Shown here one piece after another: positions 28,939 to 38,202 of a DNA stretch of 64,000 bases. The notes beneath the pieces were generated by a model, which did no database searches, had not been told where the DNA came from, and saw nothing but the letters and a program-made list of their open reading frames with translations. The DNA is from Variovorax sp. YR216 (GTDB lineage: Bacteria; Pseudomonadota; Gammaproteobacteria; Burkholderiales; Burkholderiaceae_C). A program made the position numbers and the translations under genes. The stretch covers positions 496,001 to 560,000 of the forward strand of contig NZ_FNRO01000002.1 in assembly GCF_900107745.1 (NCBI RefSeq). Reading direction: 5' to 3'. The first letter of the stretch is position 1; every line of letters begins with the position of its first letter.

Positions 28939-29664
28939 ATGGCGACACACGGCGGAATAAGGCATAGGACTCCATTCGAGTCATGGCAGGAGGGCATAGA
29001 TCGTGCCGACTCAAGGTGGGATGCCTACGACAACATCATTCGATCCACGGTCGATCAATACAACGCGCATCTGATGCGCACCACCCAGGGGTATTTCCCT
29101 CTGGACTGGAAGTTGGTCAAGGCGATGGCTTGGACGGAGACCGGCGCTGCTCGTCCCCAATGGGCCACAAAACCTCTTCAGATTGGAAATGCGGGCGACC
29201 CCGGACTTCAAGTGATGTTGCGTCGCGAAGAAGGGAGCGATCTGATCGTGCCCCCGACGATGCATGTCTCATTCATATCGGCCGCCAGTAACCCTCGGGC
29301 CAACATTGAAGCCGGTGTTGGCTACCTGCTGACCAAACTGGCAAACACTTCTATTCGAAGCGTTCCTGAGCCCAGTTCGCAGGTCTACCAGGTTACGGTC
29401 AAAGCAGGTGACAGCCTCAGCAAGATCGCCCGCTCTGAGGGCAGCACAGAAGAGTTGATGAAACAGCTGAACCCTGGCGTGCACGGGCTAACGATCGGTC
29501 AGGTGCTCAAGTGCCGGAAGGCGTCGATGCGAAGGGTGGTCACGGGCTGGAAGTTCATCAACACATCGAACATCGCGCGCTACTACAACGGTGGCGGGGA
29601 CCCCAAATACCGCGAAAAGCTGGACTTCGTCCTCCGGGCATTGGAGCGCCGGAGGAAACAATGA
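28939..29664 (+). CDS. Lytic transglycosylase (SLT-like) with LysM domain, no signal peptide
   Basis: A 241-residue peptidoglycan-active protein. Residues about 40-135 resemble an SLT transglycosylase: DWKLVKAMAWTETGA with candidate catalytic Glu67, KPLQIGNAGDPG, and NIEAGVGYLLTKL. Residues 149-193 are a LysM peptidoglycan-binding domain (YQVTVKAGDSLSKIARSEGS). The C-terminus has IARYYNGGGDPKYREKL, again typical of lysozyme-like folds. The N-terminus is hydrophilic (MATHGGIRHRTPFESWQEGI), so Sec or Tat export is not expected. It overlaps by four bases the gene for a secreted small protein. This is the pattern of a type VI effector and its immunity protein; a phage-type lysis role is the main alternative. 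Confidence 0.75.
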   Translation: MATHGGIRHRTPFESWQEGIDRADSRWDAYDNIIRSTVDQYNAHLMRTTQGYFPLDWKLVKAMAWTETGAARPQWATKPLQIGNAGDPGLQVMLRREEGSDLIVPPTMHVSFISAASNPRANIEAGVGYLLTKLANTSIRSVPEPSSQVYQVTVKAGDSLSKIARSEGSTEELMKQLNPGVHGLTIGQVLKCRKASMRRVVTGWKFINTSNIARYYNGGGDPKYREKLDFVLRALERRRKQ

Positions 29665-30113
29665 TGAGGCTCCGCACATTCCGCTTGGCAGTTTGGGCCG
29701 CTGCCACGTTGTTCTTGAGCGCCGCATCTGCCCTGTCTGTAGAGGACACGCCGTTCACTGGCAATTTTGGCGGCTCTTCCGGCAGGGTTTGCAGCGGGGG
29801 CATCCACATCAGGGCGAAGACGCTGGAGTGGATCTCCACCTACCGCATCTGCAAGTCGAGTTCCTATGATGTGGTGGAGCGGGACGCGTCGGGACAGTAC
29901 CCGCGAATCGTGTTCCGCATCAAGAATCGAAGTCGCCAATGTGGCCTGGAAATTTTCGAACTGGCGCAGGCAGACGCTCACATCGGTCAATGGGAAGCTA
30001 CCGCGTATCCCTCAATGGAGGCGTACCTGAAACGTGATCAGCCTGGCTGGGTCGATTCGCAGGCACCGGAGCGACAAGCCCTTTCCTGCATGATGTTCGA
30101 TATGAATCGTTGA
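29661..30113 (+). CDS. Sec-exported four-cysteine protein, candidate immunity protein
   Basis: A 150-residue protein. GGAGGAAACA lies directly before ATG 29661, and the stop of the transglycosylase gene overlaps it (ATGA). The signal peptide (MMRLRTFRLAVWAAATLFLS) is cleaved after about ASALS. The mature part has four cysteines (in GRVCSGG, YRICKSS, RQCGLEI, LSCMMF), suggesting two disulfides and a periplasmic fold. I recognise no family. Because it is co-translated with a peptidoglycan-cleaving protein and is sent to the periplasm, a role as inhibitor of that enzyme is plausible but unproven. Confidence 0.7.
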   Translation: MMRLRTFRLAVWAAATLFLSAASALSVEDTPFTGNFGGSSGRVCSGGIHIRAKTLEWISTYRICKSSSYDVVERDASGQYPRIVFRIKNRSRQCGLEIFELAQADAHIGQWEATAYPSMEAYLKRDQPGWVDSQAPERQALSCMMFDMNR

Positions 30114-30230
30114 GCTTTCGAACTCAACGTACGTGGTGAGGCTGCCGGAGTTCAGGCCATGGCATGTCTTCATCGACAATCCCGCGCGTGCGTCCTTCGC
30201 ATCGGATTCACCTTGACTGGCTGTTTGGAA

Positions 30231-31097
30231 TTAGTGTGGCTTTCGTAGCATCTCGATGAGCCGCGCGAGCGCCACCGAGGGCGTCCCTTTCCAGACCAGA
30301 TGCGTCCGGTTGTGCCGCACCCGTTCCGGCAGTGGATGCTGCCGGACATCCGCCGTGGCGCGCAGCGCCTTGAGCACCGACACCGGCACGATCGCGAAGC
30401 CGGTGCCTGCGGCCACGCAGGCGATCATTGCCTGGTAGGAAGAGAACTCCAGCGATCGTGACGGCGACACGCCGCCCTTGCCGAGCCACTGTTCGAGCAG
30501 GCGGCGGTACGAGCAGCCTTGCGCGAACGCGATCAGTGTCGAGTTCGCGAGGTCGCCCGGCCGCGTGACCGAGGTCACGCTGAGGGCCGTGACGAGCACC
30601 AGCTCTTCTTCGAACACCGGCAGCGATTCCACGCCGGCCGGTGAGAAGGGTTCCGACACGAACGCAGCTTCGATCTCGAAGGCATTCACCCGCTTCAGCA
30701 GCGCACCCGTGGTGCCGCTGACCAGTTCCACCACCACCCCCGGATAGAGCTTGTGAAAGCGCGACAGCACCGGCGCGAGCCGGCTGCCCGCCGTGCTTTC
30801 GAGCGAACCCAGCCGGAAGGTGCCCAGCGGCAGATCGCTGCGCAGCTCGGACTCCGCCTCGTCTGCGAGTCGCAGCAGGCGATCGGCATAGGGCAGCAGC
30901 TTGTGGCCCGCCGGGGCCAGCGCAAGCGTGCGGCCCTGCCGATGGAAGAGCTTGTGCCCGAGCCGCTCCTCGAGCTGCTGGATGCGCGTGGTGACGTTCG
31001 ACTGCACGCGGTTGAGCTTGTCCGCCGCGCGGATCACGCCGCCTTCCGCCACGACGGTGCGGAAGATCTCTAGGGAGTCCAGGTCGATGGTTCTCAT
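30231..31097 (-). CDS. LysR-family transcriptional regulator
   Basis: A 288-residue LysR regulator starting at ATG 31097 (MRTIDLDSLEIFRTVVAEGG). The helix-turn-helix is in VIRAADKLNRVQSNVTTRIQ; the effector domain follows (LGTFRLGSLESTAGSRLAPV). The open frame continues far upstream, but that part is antisense to the MFS gene. It is divergent from the MFS transporter with 66 bases between them and probably regulates it. Confidence 0.9.
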   Translation of the reverse strand: MRTIDLDSLEIFRTVVAEGGVIRAADKLNRVQSNVTTRIQQLEERLGHKLFHRQGRTLALAPAGHKLLPYADRLLRLADEAESELRSDLPLGTFRLGSLESTAGSRLAPVLSRFHKLYPGVVVELVSGTTGALLKRVNAFEIEAAFVSEPFSPAGVESLPVFEEELVLVTALSVTSVTRPGDLANSTLIAFAQGCSYRRLLEQWLGKGGVSPSRSLEFSSYQAMIACVAAGTGFAIVPVSVLKALRATADVRQHPLPERVRHNRTHLVWKGTPSVALARLIEMLRKPH

Positions 31098-31163
31098 AAG
31101 AAGAATGATCGTTCTGAATAATTCATTTGTGGGTGACTCGCATTCTGCGTCTAATGACATGCC
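31098..31163. promoter_or_regulatory. Divergent AT-rich promoter region (LysR / MFS)
   Basis: This 66-base spacer is clearly more AT-rich than its surroundings and includes the near-palindrome GAATAATTC (31116-31124) close to another GAAT...GTTC arrangement. It must hold both promoters and probably the LysR-binding site. Confidence 0.45.
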
Positions 31164-32348
31164 ATGTCGAACCCCACCCTCACCATGTCGCGGCCTTCCT
31201 ATCTGTCCGTCTGCGTCGCCGGTCTGCTGGCGCTGGCGATCGCGATGGGCATCGGCCGATTCGCCTTCACCCCGATGCTGCCGTTGATGATCCGCACCGG
31301 CAGCCTCGACGTGGCAGCCGGTGGCTGGCTGGCGGCGGCCAACTACGCGGGCTATCTGCTGGGTGCGCTGACCACGGCGCGCCTGCCGCTCACGCCGCAG
31401 CGCGTGGGGCTGGTGTCGCTTGCGGTCATCGTGATTTCTACCGCGGCGATGGGTTGGTCCGGCTCGGTCGCGTTCTGGCTGGTGCTGCGCTTCGTCGCGG
31501 GCGCCGCGAGTGCGTGGGCATTGGTGAGCACCAGCGTCTGGTGCCTTGCTTGGCTGGCGCGGCTGGACCGGCCCTCGGGCGCCGGCCTCCTTTATGCGGG
31601 CGTCGGCGTGGGCATCGCGCTCGCGGGGCTCTATTGCTGGCGCGCCGGTGCGGCAGGTGCGTCGCCGGACAGCCTCTGGGCGCAGCTCGGCATCCTTGCG
31701 CTGGTGGGGCTCCTGGTCGTCGCGGCGCTGATGCCGCGCGACGGGGTGGCAGCCGCCGCCGCGCCGCGTGCGGGCGATGGTGCGACCGCACCGGGCGCCG
31801 TGTCGTGGGGGCTGGTGCTCAGCTACGGCATTCTCGGCTTCGGCTACATCCTGCCGGCGACCTTCCTGCCGGTGCTGGCGCGCGCGGTGGTCGACGATCC
31901 TTCGGTCTTCGGTGCCGCATGGCCGATCTTCGGCGCCGCGGCCGCGGGCTCGACGCTGCTCGCGGCGGCGGTGCTCGGCCACATCTCGCGGCGGCGCGTG
32001 CTTGCGGGAAGCCACGCGCTGATGGCGCTGGGGTGCCTGCTGCCGGTGGTCCACCTTTCCGCGCTCACGGTGCTTGCCGCAGCGCTGCTGGTCGGCGGCA
32101 CTTTCATGGTCGCGACCATGGCCGGCATGCAGGAGGCGAGGGCGAGCACCCTCGGCGATCCGACACGCGCGCTCGGCAGAATGACCGCCGCGTTCGCCAT
32201 CGGCCAGATGGCCGGCCCGATCCTGTCGTCCGCCCTGAGCGGGTCGTCACAGGGCTTTGGCGGGCTCTTCATTGCCCTGACGGTCGGCGCGGTCGCGCTG
32301 CTGGGCAGCGCGGCATGGCTGATGCGCGAACCGCGAGCGATTGCTTGA
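31164..32348 (+). CDS. MFS transporter, YbfB/YjiJ family
   Basis: A 394-residue inner-membrane protein with about twelve hydrophobic segments. The first segment, with GIGRFAFTPMLPLMI, is characteristic of the YbfB/YjiJ subfamily of the major facilitator superfamily. Substrates of this subfamily are poorly known. It is followed 17 bases later by a carboxymuconolactone-decarboxylase-like gene, and a LysR regulator is divergent, so the three genes probably act in one pathway. Confidence 0.88.
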   Translation: MSNPTLTMSRPSYLSVCVAGLLALAIAMGIGRFAFTPMLPLMIRTGSLDVAAGGWLAAANYAGYLLGALTTARLPLTPQRVGLVSLAVIVISTAAMGWSGSVAFWLVLRFVAGAASAWALVSTSVWCLAWLARLDRPSGAGLLYAGVGVGIALAGLYCWRAGAAGASPDSLWAQLGILALVGLLVVAALMPRDGVAAAAAPRAGDGATAPGAVSWGLVLSYGILGFGYILPATFLPVLARAVVDDPSVFGAAWPIFGAAAAGSTLLAAAVLGHISRRRVLAGSHALMALGCLLPVVHLSALTVLAAALLVGGTFMVATMAGMQEARASTLGDPTRALGRMTAAFAIGQMAGPILSSALSGSSQGFGGLFIALTVGAVALLGSAAWLMREPRAIA

Positions 32349-32365
32349 ACGAAAGGAACCCCAAC

Positions 32366-32959
32366 GTGCTTCAACAAGGCCACACCCAACCCTGGGCCGA
32401 GCGCCTGCCGATGCCTTCGGCCGAATCGATGACGGATGCGCAGCGTGCGGCCGCGCAGGCGCTGATCGACGGACCCCGCAAGGCGGTGTTCGGCCCCTTC
32501 ATTCCGCTATTGCAAAGCCCGGTGCTCATGGAGCGCATCGGCAGCCTCGGCGAATACCTGCGCTTCGACAGCCCGCTGGACGCCCGCGTGCGCGAGCTCG
32601 TCACCTGCGCGGTGGCGAGGCATGTCGGCAATCAGTTCGAATGGGTCGTGCATGCCACGGCCGCGGTCAAGGCCGGGGTCAGCGCCGATGCGATCGAGGC
32701 CCTGCGCCTCGGCCGCCGGGCCGCGCCGCTGGCTGAAGACGAACAGCTCGCGCTCGATTTCGCGCAGGAGCTACTGCACAGCCACGGCGTGAGCGAGCCC
32801 ACGTACGCCGCGGCGGAATCGCGCTTCGGGAAGTCGGCCGTGGTCGATCTCGGTGCCCTCGTCGGCTACTTCACCATGGTCTGCTGGGTGATGAACGTGG
32901 CCCACACGCCGGTGAAGCCGGCGGAAGGCCAGCCGGGGCTCGATGCCTTCCCGCTCTAG
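32366..32959 (+). CDS. Carboxymuconolactone decarboxylase family protein
   Basis: A 197-residue protein of the AhpD-like CMD fold. It starts at GTG 32366 (VLQQGHTQPWAERLPMPS), preceded by GAAAGGAA. The core reads DARVRELVTCAVARHVGNQFEWVVHATAAVKAG. The CxxC redox pair of AhpD is absent (a lone Cys in VTCAVA), so it is closer to decarboxylase-like or uncharacterised members than to the peroxidase. It shares an operon with the MFS transporter. The substrate is unknown. Confidence 0.85.
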   Translation: MLQQGHTQPWAERLPMPSAESMTDAQRAAAQALIDGPRKAVFGPFIPLLQSPVLMERIGSLGEYLRFDSPLDARVRELVTCAVARHVGNQFEWVVHATAAVKAGVSADAIEALRLGRRAAPLAEDEQLALDFAQELLHSHGVSEPTYAAAESRFGKSAVVDLGALVGYFTMVCWVMNVAHTPVKPAEGQPGLDAFPL

Positions 32960-33030
32960 ATTAAAGATCAGTTACAGGTCAGCTTTTCGCCCGCTTCGGC
33001 GACACAATCCGCGCTGCGCGGACAGGGTCC

Positions 33031-34776
33031 GTGAAACGACCCTTCGATCCGCACATGTTCGATAAAGGCTTCTTCCCGCGTCAGGCGGTCGCGTCTGGCG
33101 GCAACCGCTGGGACTGGGCGCTTCTGCCCCTGGTGCTCGCGACGCTGTTCGCGCTGGCCTATGGCGGCGCGCAGATGGCGCGCCCCTACGAGCTGGGCCA
33201 GCCGCTGCCGATCAGCCTCGAGCCGTGGATGCTGCCGTACTACCTGCTGCGCACCACGCTGCGGATGTTCCTCGCGCTGGGCGCATCGCTGGTGTTTGCC
33301 TGCGTGTTCGCGGTGCTCGCGACCCGCTACCGGATCGCGGAGAAGATCCTGGTGCCGATGCTGGACATCCTCCAGTCGATTCCCATCCTCGGCTTTCTGT
33401 CGATCACCGTCACCGGTTTCATCGCGCTGTTTCCGGGCAACCTGCTCGGCGTGGAATGCGCGGCGATCTTCGCGATCTTCACCTCGCAGGCGTGGAACAT
33501 GGCGTTCAGCCTGTACCAATCGCTGCGCACGGTGCCGCCGGAACTGCGCGAGGCAGCGTCGGTGTTCCAGCTCTCGCCGTGGCATCGCTTCTGGCGGCTC
33601 GAGCTGCCCTTCGCGGCGCCGGGGCTGCTGTGGAACATGATGATGTCGATGTCCGGCGGCTGGTTCTTCGTGGTCGCTTCGGAAGCGATCTCGGTGTCGA
33701 ACCAGAACATCAAGCTGCCGGGTGTCGGCTCGTACATCGCGATGGCGATCGAGGCGCGCGACCTCGGCGCGATCGGCTGGGCCATCGGCGGGATGCTGAT
33801 CGGCATCACGCTGTACGACCAGCTCTTCTTCCGTCCGCTGATCGCATGGGCCGACAAGTTCCGCTTCGAGGAAGGCAGCACGGAAGAGGCGCCGCGTTCG
33901 TGGCTGCTGACGTGGCTGCGTCGCACGGACCGCATCAAGCGCATCATCATCGGCGCGATGCGGCCGTTCGAACGGGCGCTGGTGCTGTTCCGGCGCGATT
34001 TCGACGGCACCTCGATCAAGGCCCGTCCGCGTCCGCCCGATCCGGCGGTGACGCGCGTCTGGGACGCCACCATCGCGGCCGCGGTGCTGCTGGCGGTGGT
34101 GTGGCTCGTGCGCTTCATCCATACCGAAGTCGGCTGGTCCGAGGTGGTGCATGTCTTCGTCCTGGGCTTCTACACGATGGTGCGCGTGCTGGTGCTGATC
34201 GCGCTGGCGGCGCTGGTGTGGGTGCCGATCGGCGTGTGGATCGGCATGAATCCGCGCTGGGCCGGACGTCTGCAGGGGGTCGCGCAGTTCCTTGCGGCCT
34301 TTCCGGCGAACCTGATGTTCCCGGTGGCGGTGCTGTTCATCGTGCGCTGGCAGCTCAACCCCAACATCTGGCTCGCGCCGCTGATGGTGCTGGGCACGCA
34401 GTGGTATCTCCTCTTCAACGTGATCGCGGGCGCGTCGACCATCCCGACCGAGCTGCGCTACGCGGCGGAGAACCTCGGGCTCACCGGCTGGCTTAAGTGG
34501 CGGCGCTATCTGCTTCCGGCGGTGTTCCCGAGCTTCGTCACCGGCGCGATCACCGCGAGCGGCGGGTCCTGGAACGCGAGCATCGTCGCCGAGTACGTGA
34601 CGTGGGGCGACACCACCCTGCAGGCGGCGGGCCTGGGCAGCTACATCGCACACATGACCGCGATCGGCGACTTTCCGCGCATCGCGCTCGGCATCGGGGT
34701 GATGTGCGTGTTCGTCATGGGCATGAACCATTTCGTCTGGCGCAAGCTCTATGAGCGAGCGGAGACCAGGGTCTGA
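33031..34776 (+). CDS. ABC transporter permease with two fused membrane domains
   Basis: A 581-residue inner-membrane protein made of two successive nitrate/sulfonate-type permease domains (about residues 60-280 and 350-575). Each has the coupling motif: [20 protein letters not shown] in the first and [20 protein letters not shown] in the second. A charged linker (about 285-335) joins them. The two half-channels of the importer are thus in one chain. The start is GTG 33031; ATG 33055 is an alternative eight codons inside. The ATPase gene is 17 bases downstream; no receptor gene is found on either side. Confidence 0.88.
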   Translation: MKRPFDPHMFDKGFFPRQAVASGGNRWDWALLPLVLATLFALAYGGAQMARPYELGQPLPISLEPWMLPYYLLRTTLRMFLALGASLVFACVFAVLATRYRIAEKILVPMLDILQSIPILGFLSITVTGFIALFPGNLLGVECAAIFAIFTSQAWNMAFSLYQSLRTVPPELREAASVFQLSPWHRFWRLELPFAAPGLLWNMMMSMSGGWFFVVASEAISVSNQNIKLPGVGSYIAMAIEARDLGAIGWAIGGMLIGITLYDQLFFRPLIAWADKFRFEEGSTEEAPRSWLLTWLRRTDRIKRIIIGAMRPFERALVLFRRDFDGTSIKARPRPPDPAVTRVWDATIAAAVLLAVVWLVRFIHTEVGWSEVVHVFVLGFYTMVRVLVLIALAALVWVPIGVWIGMNPRWAGRLQGVAQFLAAFPANLMFPVAVLFIVRWQLNPNIWLAPLMVLGTQWYLLFNVIAGASTIPTELRYAAENLGLTGWLKWRRYLLPAVFPSFVTGAITASGGSWNASIVAEYVTWGDTTLQAAGLGSYIAHMTAIGDFPRIALGIGVMCVFVMGMNHFVWRKLYERAETRV

Positions 34777-34793
34777 AATCGAGAGGAAAGCGC

Positions 34794-36122
34794 ATGGCCG
34801 AAGCCATCATCGAACTCAAGGGCGTGGGCAAGTCCTTCCGCTCGGCCGACGGCGCGCCGCGCGCGGTGCTCGAAGGCGTGGATTTCCGGCTGGCCGAAGG
34901 CGAGATCGTGGCGCTGCTCGGCCAGTCCGGCTCGGGCAAGTCGACGCTGCTGCGCATCCTGGCCGGCCTCATCGGCGTGGACGCGGGCAGCGTGAGCTAT
35001 CGCGGCCAGCCGCTCTACGCGCCGGCGCGCGGCATCGCGATGGTGTTCCAGTCGTTCGCGCTGTTTCCGTGGCTCACCGTGCAGCAGAACGTCGAGCTCG
35101 GTCTGGAGGCACGCGGCATCGCGGCGGATGAGCGCGCCCGTCGCGCGAGCACGGCGATCGACCTCATCGGACTCGCCGGCTTCGAGGGCGCCTTGCCGCG
35201 CGAACTCTCGGGCGGCATGCGGCAGCGCGTGGGCATCGCGCGTGCATTGGTGATCGAGCCCGAGGTGCTGCTGATGGACGAGGCGTTCTCCGCGCTCGAC
35301 GTGCTGACCGGCGAGCGCCTGCGCGACGACATCCTGCAGCTCTGGGGCAGCGGCGCGATGCCGACCAAGGCGATGCTCATCGTCTCGCACAACATCGAGG
35401 AAGCGGTGCTGATGGCCGACCGCATCCTGATCTTCGCGGCCGATCCGGGGCGGGTGCGCGTCGAGCTGCCGATCCATCTGCCGCGGCCGCGCGATGCGGA
35501 CAGCCTCGAGGTGCGCGCCTTGGTCGACGAGGCGTATGCGCTGATGACGGAGCGTGCGCCTGCCGCCGGCCGTGCCGCCGAGGAGCCGGCGCGCATGCAT
35601 CTGGGTGATCGGCTGCCCGAAGCGGACATCGGCCGCATGGAGGCACTGCTGGAAATGCTGGTCGACGACGACCGGGATGGACGCGCCGACCTGCCGCAGC
35701 TCGCCGAGGAAACCGAACTCGCCGACCATGACCTGCTGCCGCTCGCGCAGGCGCTTGCACTGCTGGGTTTCGCCAAGCTGGCGGATGGAGACCTGCATCT
35801 CTCCGAGCTGGGCAGGCGGTACGTCGCGGGCACGCACACGCTCCGGCAGCAGTTGCTGGGTCAGCAGCTGCTGGCGCACGTGCCGCTGGCCGCGCATATC
35901 CGCCACAGTCTGGAGCAGGCGCCTTCAGGCGAGCTGCCACAGGAGCCGTTCCTCGAATTGCTGAAGGAAAGCCTCGACGAACCCACGGCAGAGCGCGTGC
36001 TGCGTACCGCGATCGAATGGGGCCGCTACGGCGAGGTGTTCGAGTACGACCTGCGCACCGGCCTCATCCACCTGCCGGTAGGCGAGGAGGAAACCGAAGA
36101 ACCGTCGGCGGGACCGGGCTGA
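34794..36122 (+). CDS. Nitrate/sulfonate-type ABC ATPase with C-terminal AAA-associated domain
   Basis: A 442-residue protein. Residues 1-240 are an ABC ATPase: Walker A GQSGSGKS, signature LSGGMRQRV, Walker B end [11 protein letters not shown] and the [15 protein letters not shown] segment. Residues about 275-430 form an extra alpha-helical domain of the AAA-associated C-terminal type ([20 protein letters not shown], then [20 protein letters not shown]), which may bind a regulator. It partners the fused permease upstream. The transported solute is unknown; nitrate or sulfonate are guesses from subfamily only. Confidence 0.87.
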   Translation: MAEAIIELKGVGKSFRSADGAPRAVLEGVDFRLAEGEIVALLGQSGSGKSTLLRILAGLIGVDAGSVSYRGQPLYAPARGIAMVFQSFALFPWLTVQQNVELGLEARGIAADERARRASTAIDLIGLAGFEGALPRELSGGMRQRVGIARALVIEPEVLLMDEAFSALDVLTGERLRDDILQLWGSGAMPTKAMLIVSHNIEEAVLMADRILIFAADPGRVRVELPIHLPRPRDADSLEVRALVDEAYALMTERAPAAGRAAEEPARMHLGDRLPEADIGRMEALLEMLVDDDRDGRADLPQLAEETELADHDLLPLAQALALLGFAKLADGDLHLSELGRRYVAGTHTLRQQLLGQQLLAHVPLAAHIRHSLEQAPSGELPQEPFLELLKESLDEPTAERVLRTAIEWGRYGEVFEYDLRTGLIHLPVGEEETEEPSAGPG

Positions 36123-36125
36123 CGC

Positions 36126-37193
36126 TCAGGGCTTGCGAGCGTCGCGTGTTTCCAGTGCAAGGATCGCATCGGCCAGCCGCTCGATGCCTTGCTCGGAGAG
36201 ATCGTCGGATTCGACGCGCTGCCGGTCGGCCCACGTCGCGAAGTGCTGCGCTTGCGAGCGCGCGTAGTGCGGGTCGTAGTGCAGGGCCATCAGTTCCGCG
36301 AAGAGCGGGGCAAGTTCGCAGCCGCGCGCCCAGGCCTGCCAGCGCTGCACGGTTTCCTTGCCCTGCAGCTCCTTGAGCAGGCCGAGCTGCGTCGCCAGGG
36401 CCTCGCCGTCGTCACCGAGGTAGGCGTAGTCGCGCAGCAGGTAGGCGAGACGCGCCTCGGGCGTCGCGGCGATCTCGATGCACGGGCTCGCACGCATGCG
36501 CGCCACCAGGGGAATCGGCACGGCGATGCGCCCGATGCGCGGGCTTTCGCCTTCCACGTAGAGCGGGCGGGCGAGATCGATGCCATCGAGCACCTGCGCG
36601 ATGCAGGTTTCGAAGGCTTTTTGCGAAGGCTGGGGCGTTCCCGGGAGCGCGCCGAGCAGCGAGCCCTTGTGCCTGGCGAATCCTTCGAGATCGAGCATCT
36701 GCGCCCCGCGCGTGGCGAGTGCCTGCAGGACGCGGGTCTTCGCGCTGCCCGTTGCGCCGCACAGCACGCGCAGCGGCAGGCGAGGGGAGAGTGCCTCGAT
36801 CTGCTCGATCACGTGTTGGCGAAAGCGCTTGTAGCCGCCGGAGAGCTGCTGCGCATCCCAGCCGACGAGTCGCAGCCACGTCACCATCGAGCCGCTGCGC
36901 ATGCCGCCGCGCCAGCAGTACACGAGCGGCTTCCAGTTCGACGGCCGGTCGGCGAAGCGCTCGCGCAGATGCTTCGCGAGATTGGCCGCCACCATCGCGC
37001 CGCCGACCCGCCGCGCCTCGAACGCGCCCTGCTGCTTGTAGAGTGTGCCGACGATGCGGCGCTCCTCGTCGTCGAGGACCGGGCAGTTGATGGCGCCAGG
37101 AATGTGGTCCAGCGCGAACTCGGCCGGCGAGCGTGCGTCGATGAGGGTGTCGAACGCGGGCAGATCGGCCACACGGACAGGGGAGCGGTTCAT
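36126..37193 (-). CDS. mnmH: tRNA 2-selenouridine synthase (MnmH/SelU)
   Basis: Replaces the sulfur of 2-thiouridine at tRNA position 34 with selenium, using selenophosphate and passing through a geranylated intermediate. It has 355 residues. An N-terminal rhodanese domain carries the catalytic Cys93 in YCWRGGMRS (E. coli Cys97), then LSGGYKRFRQHV, then a P-loop domain with GATGSAKT (146-153). The residue before the P-loop lysine is Ala instead of the usual Gly. selD, which supplies selenophosphate, is not in the window. It is convergent with the ABC ATPase gene, with three bases between the stops. Confidence 0.93.
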   Translation of the reverse strand: MNRSPVRVADLPAFDTLIDARSPAEFALDHIPGAINCPVLDDEERRIVGTLYKQQGAFEARRVGGAMVAANLAKHLRERFADRPSNWKPLVYCWRGGMRSGSMVTWLRLVGWDAQQLSGGYKRFRQHVIEQIEALSPRLPLRVLCGATGSAKTRVLQALATRGAQMLDLEGFARHKGSLLGALPGTPQPSQKAFETCIAQVLDGIDLARPLYVEGESPRIGRIAVPIPLVARMRASPCIEIAATPEARLAYLLRDYAYLGDDGEALATQLGLLKELQGKETVQRWQAWARGCELAPLFAELMALHYDPHYARSQAQHFATWADRQRVESDDLSEQGIERLADAILALETRDARKP

Positions 37194-37428
37194 GGTCTAT
37201 TCAGGCGGTGGCGGACGGCGCGCAAAACTCACGGACTTGGCACAATGCCGGGCAGTTCCGGAGGCCTCGAAAAATCACCCACATGAAACTGATTGTCCTC
37301 ACGGCGTTTTCGCACGGTGGCGGCTACGAGGCTGCACCGGTCTTCAATCGGAGATTCTGGCACGCGCGCCAAGCGTGCCGTCCGGCGGGGCACGAGGCCG
37401 GATCCGCAGTTCAAGAAATGGAGCTTCC

Positions 37429-37989
37429 ATGATTCATCGTGCCGGCGCGGGCCTCGCATGCCTGTTGATCGCGCTGTCTTCTAACGCCGCAAAGGCGCAG
37501 GAGGCGCAGCAGCAGCCGCAGCAGTTGCAGCCACAAGAATCACCGGCTGCACGCTTCGACGGCAAGCCCTACTGGGAACTGGTGATCGGCCCGTTCGCGG
37601 TGCACTGGAGCAACGAGAGCGAGCACAAGCACGTCTATCTGCTGGGCATCGAGGGCAGCCTGCCCGGGGCGCCGCAGTGGTCCCACGCCGATGGAACCAT
37701 CTGGGGTTTCTCGGCGTTCAACAACTCGTTCGGTCAACCCTCGGCCTATGCGTACTACGGCTACCGCTGGGACAACCTGTTCGGCTATCCGTCGCTCTAC
37801 TTGAAGCTGACCGGCGGGGTCCTCTACGGCTACAAGGGCGAGTACGAGAACAAGGTGCCCTTCAATCACGATGGCTTCGGGCTGGGGATCATTCCCGGCA
37901 TCGGCTATCGGATCACGCCGTTCGACGCAGTGCAGGTCAACATGCTCGGCGCCGCCGGCCTGATCTTCACGTACAACCGCCGGTTCTGA
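37429..37989 (+). CDS. PagP-like outer-membrane beta-barrel protein
   Basis: A 186-residue exported protein: signal peptide cleaved near AKAQEA, a Gln/Pro-rich linker, then alternating aromatic beta-strands. Blocks such as WELVIGPFAVHWSNESEHKH, FSAFNNSFGQPSAYAYYGYR and LKLTGGVLYGYKGEYENKVP echo PagP-type lipid A palmitoyltransferases, though the identity is weak. From memory, relatives in Burkholderiales are often labelled sn-glycerol-3-phosphate transporter, a doubtful name. The protein ends in an aromatic residue (F), usual for barrels inserted by BAM. Upstream spacer 37194-37428 holds no convincing gene. Confidence 0.6.
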   Translation: MIHRAGAGLACLLIALSSNAAKAQEAQQQPQQLQPQESPAARFDGKPYWELVIGPFAVHWSNESEHKHVYLLGIEGSLPGAPQWSHADGTIWGFSAFNNSFGQPSAYAYYGYRWDNLFGYPSLYLKLTGGVLYGYKGEYENKVPFNHDGFGLGIIPGIGYRITPFDAVQVNMLGAAGLIFTYNRRF

Positions 37990-38050
37990 TGCGTGTTGCG
38001 AAGCCGACGAAAATCTTTCCGCGCGACTCCGGGCATGCACGATTTCAAGC

Positions 38051-38056
38051 TATACT
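38051..38056 (+). promoter_or_regulatory. -10 element of the tRNA-Gly promoter
   Basis: TATACT lies 28 bases before the tRNA, followed by a GC-rich discriminator (GCGAGGC), a combination typical of stable-RNA promoters under stringent control. No good -35 hexamer is visible at the expected distance. Confidence 0.5.
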
Positions 38057-38083
38057 GCGAGGCTTCGCAAAACGCGAAACAAC

Positions 38084-38159
<76 letters not shown>

Positions 38160-38162
38160 TTC

Positions 38163-38190
38163 AAAAAAAGAGGCTTCGGCCTCTTTTTTT
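38163..38190. terminator. Bidirectional terminator with UUCG tetraloop
   Basis: A GAGGC/GCCTC stem capped by TTCG and extended by seven A-T pairs gives a symmetrical hairpin with a T-tract on each strand. It ends the tRNA transcript on + and the flavin monooxygenase transcript on -. Confidence 0.9.
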
Positions 38191-38202
38191 CGTCTCCGCT
38201 TT

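Noticed and set aside
28939-30113. Prophage lysis cassette
   Set aside because: No holin, spanin or structural phage gene nearby; the exported partner fits an inhibitor better, though this stays open.
30231-32054. A 607-residue version of the LysR gene
   Set aside because: The first 319 codons are antisense to the MFS transporter and full of Arg/His; the LysR motif begins at ATG 31097.
37283-37432. Short + frame starting MKLIVLTAFSHGG before the PagP-like gene
   Set aside because: No ribosome site of quality, no family, composition like noncoding spacer.
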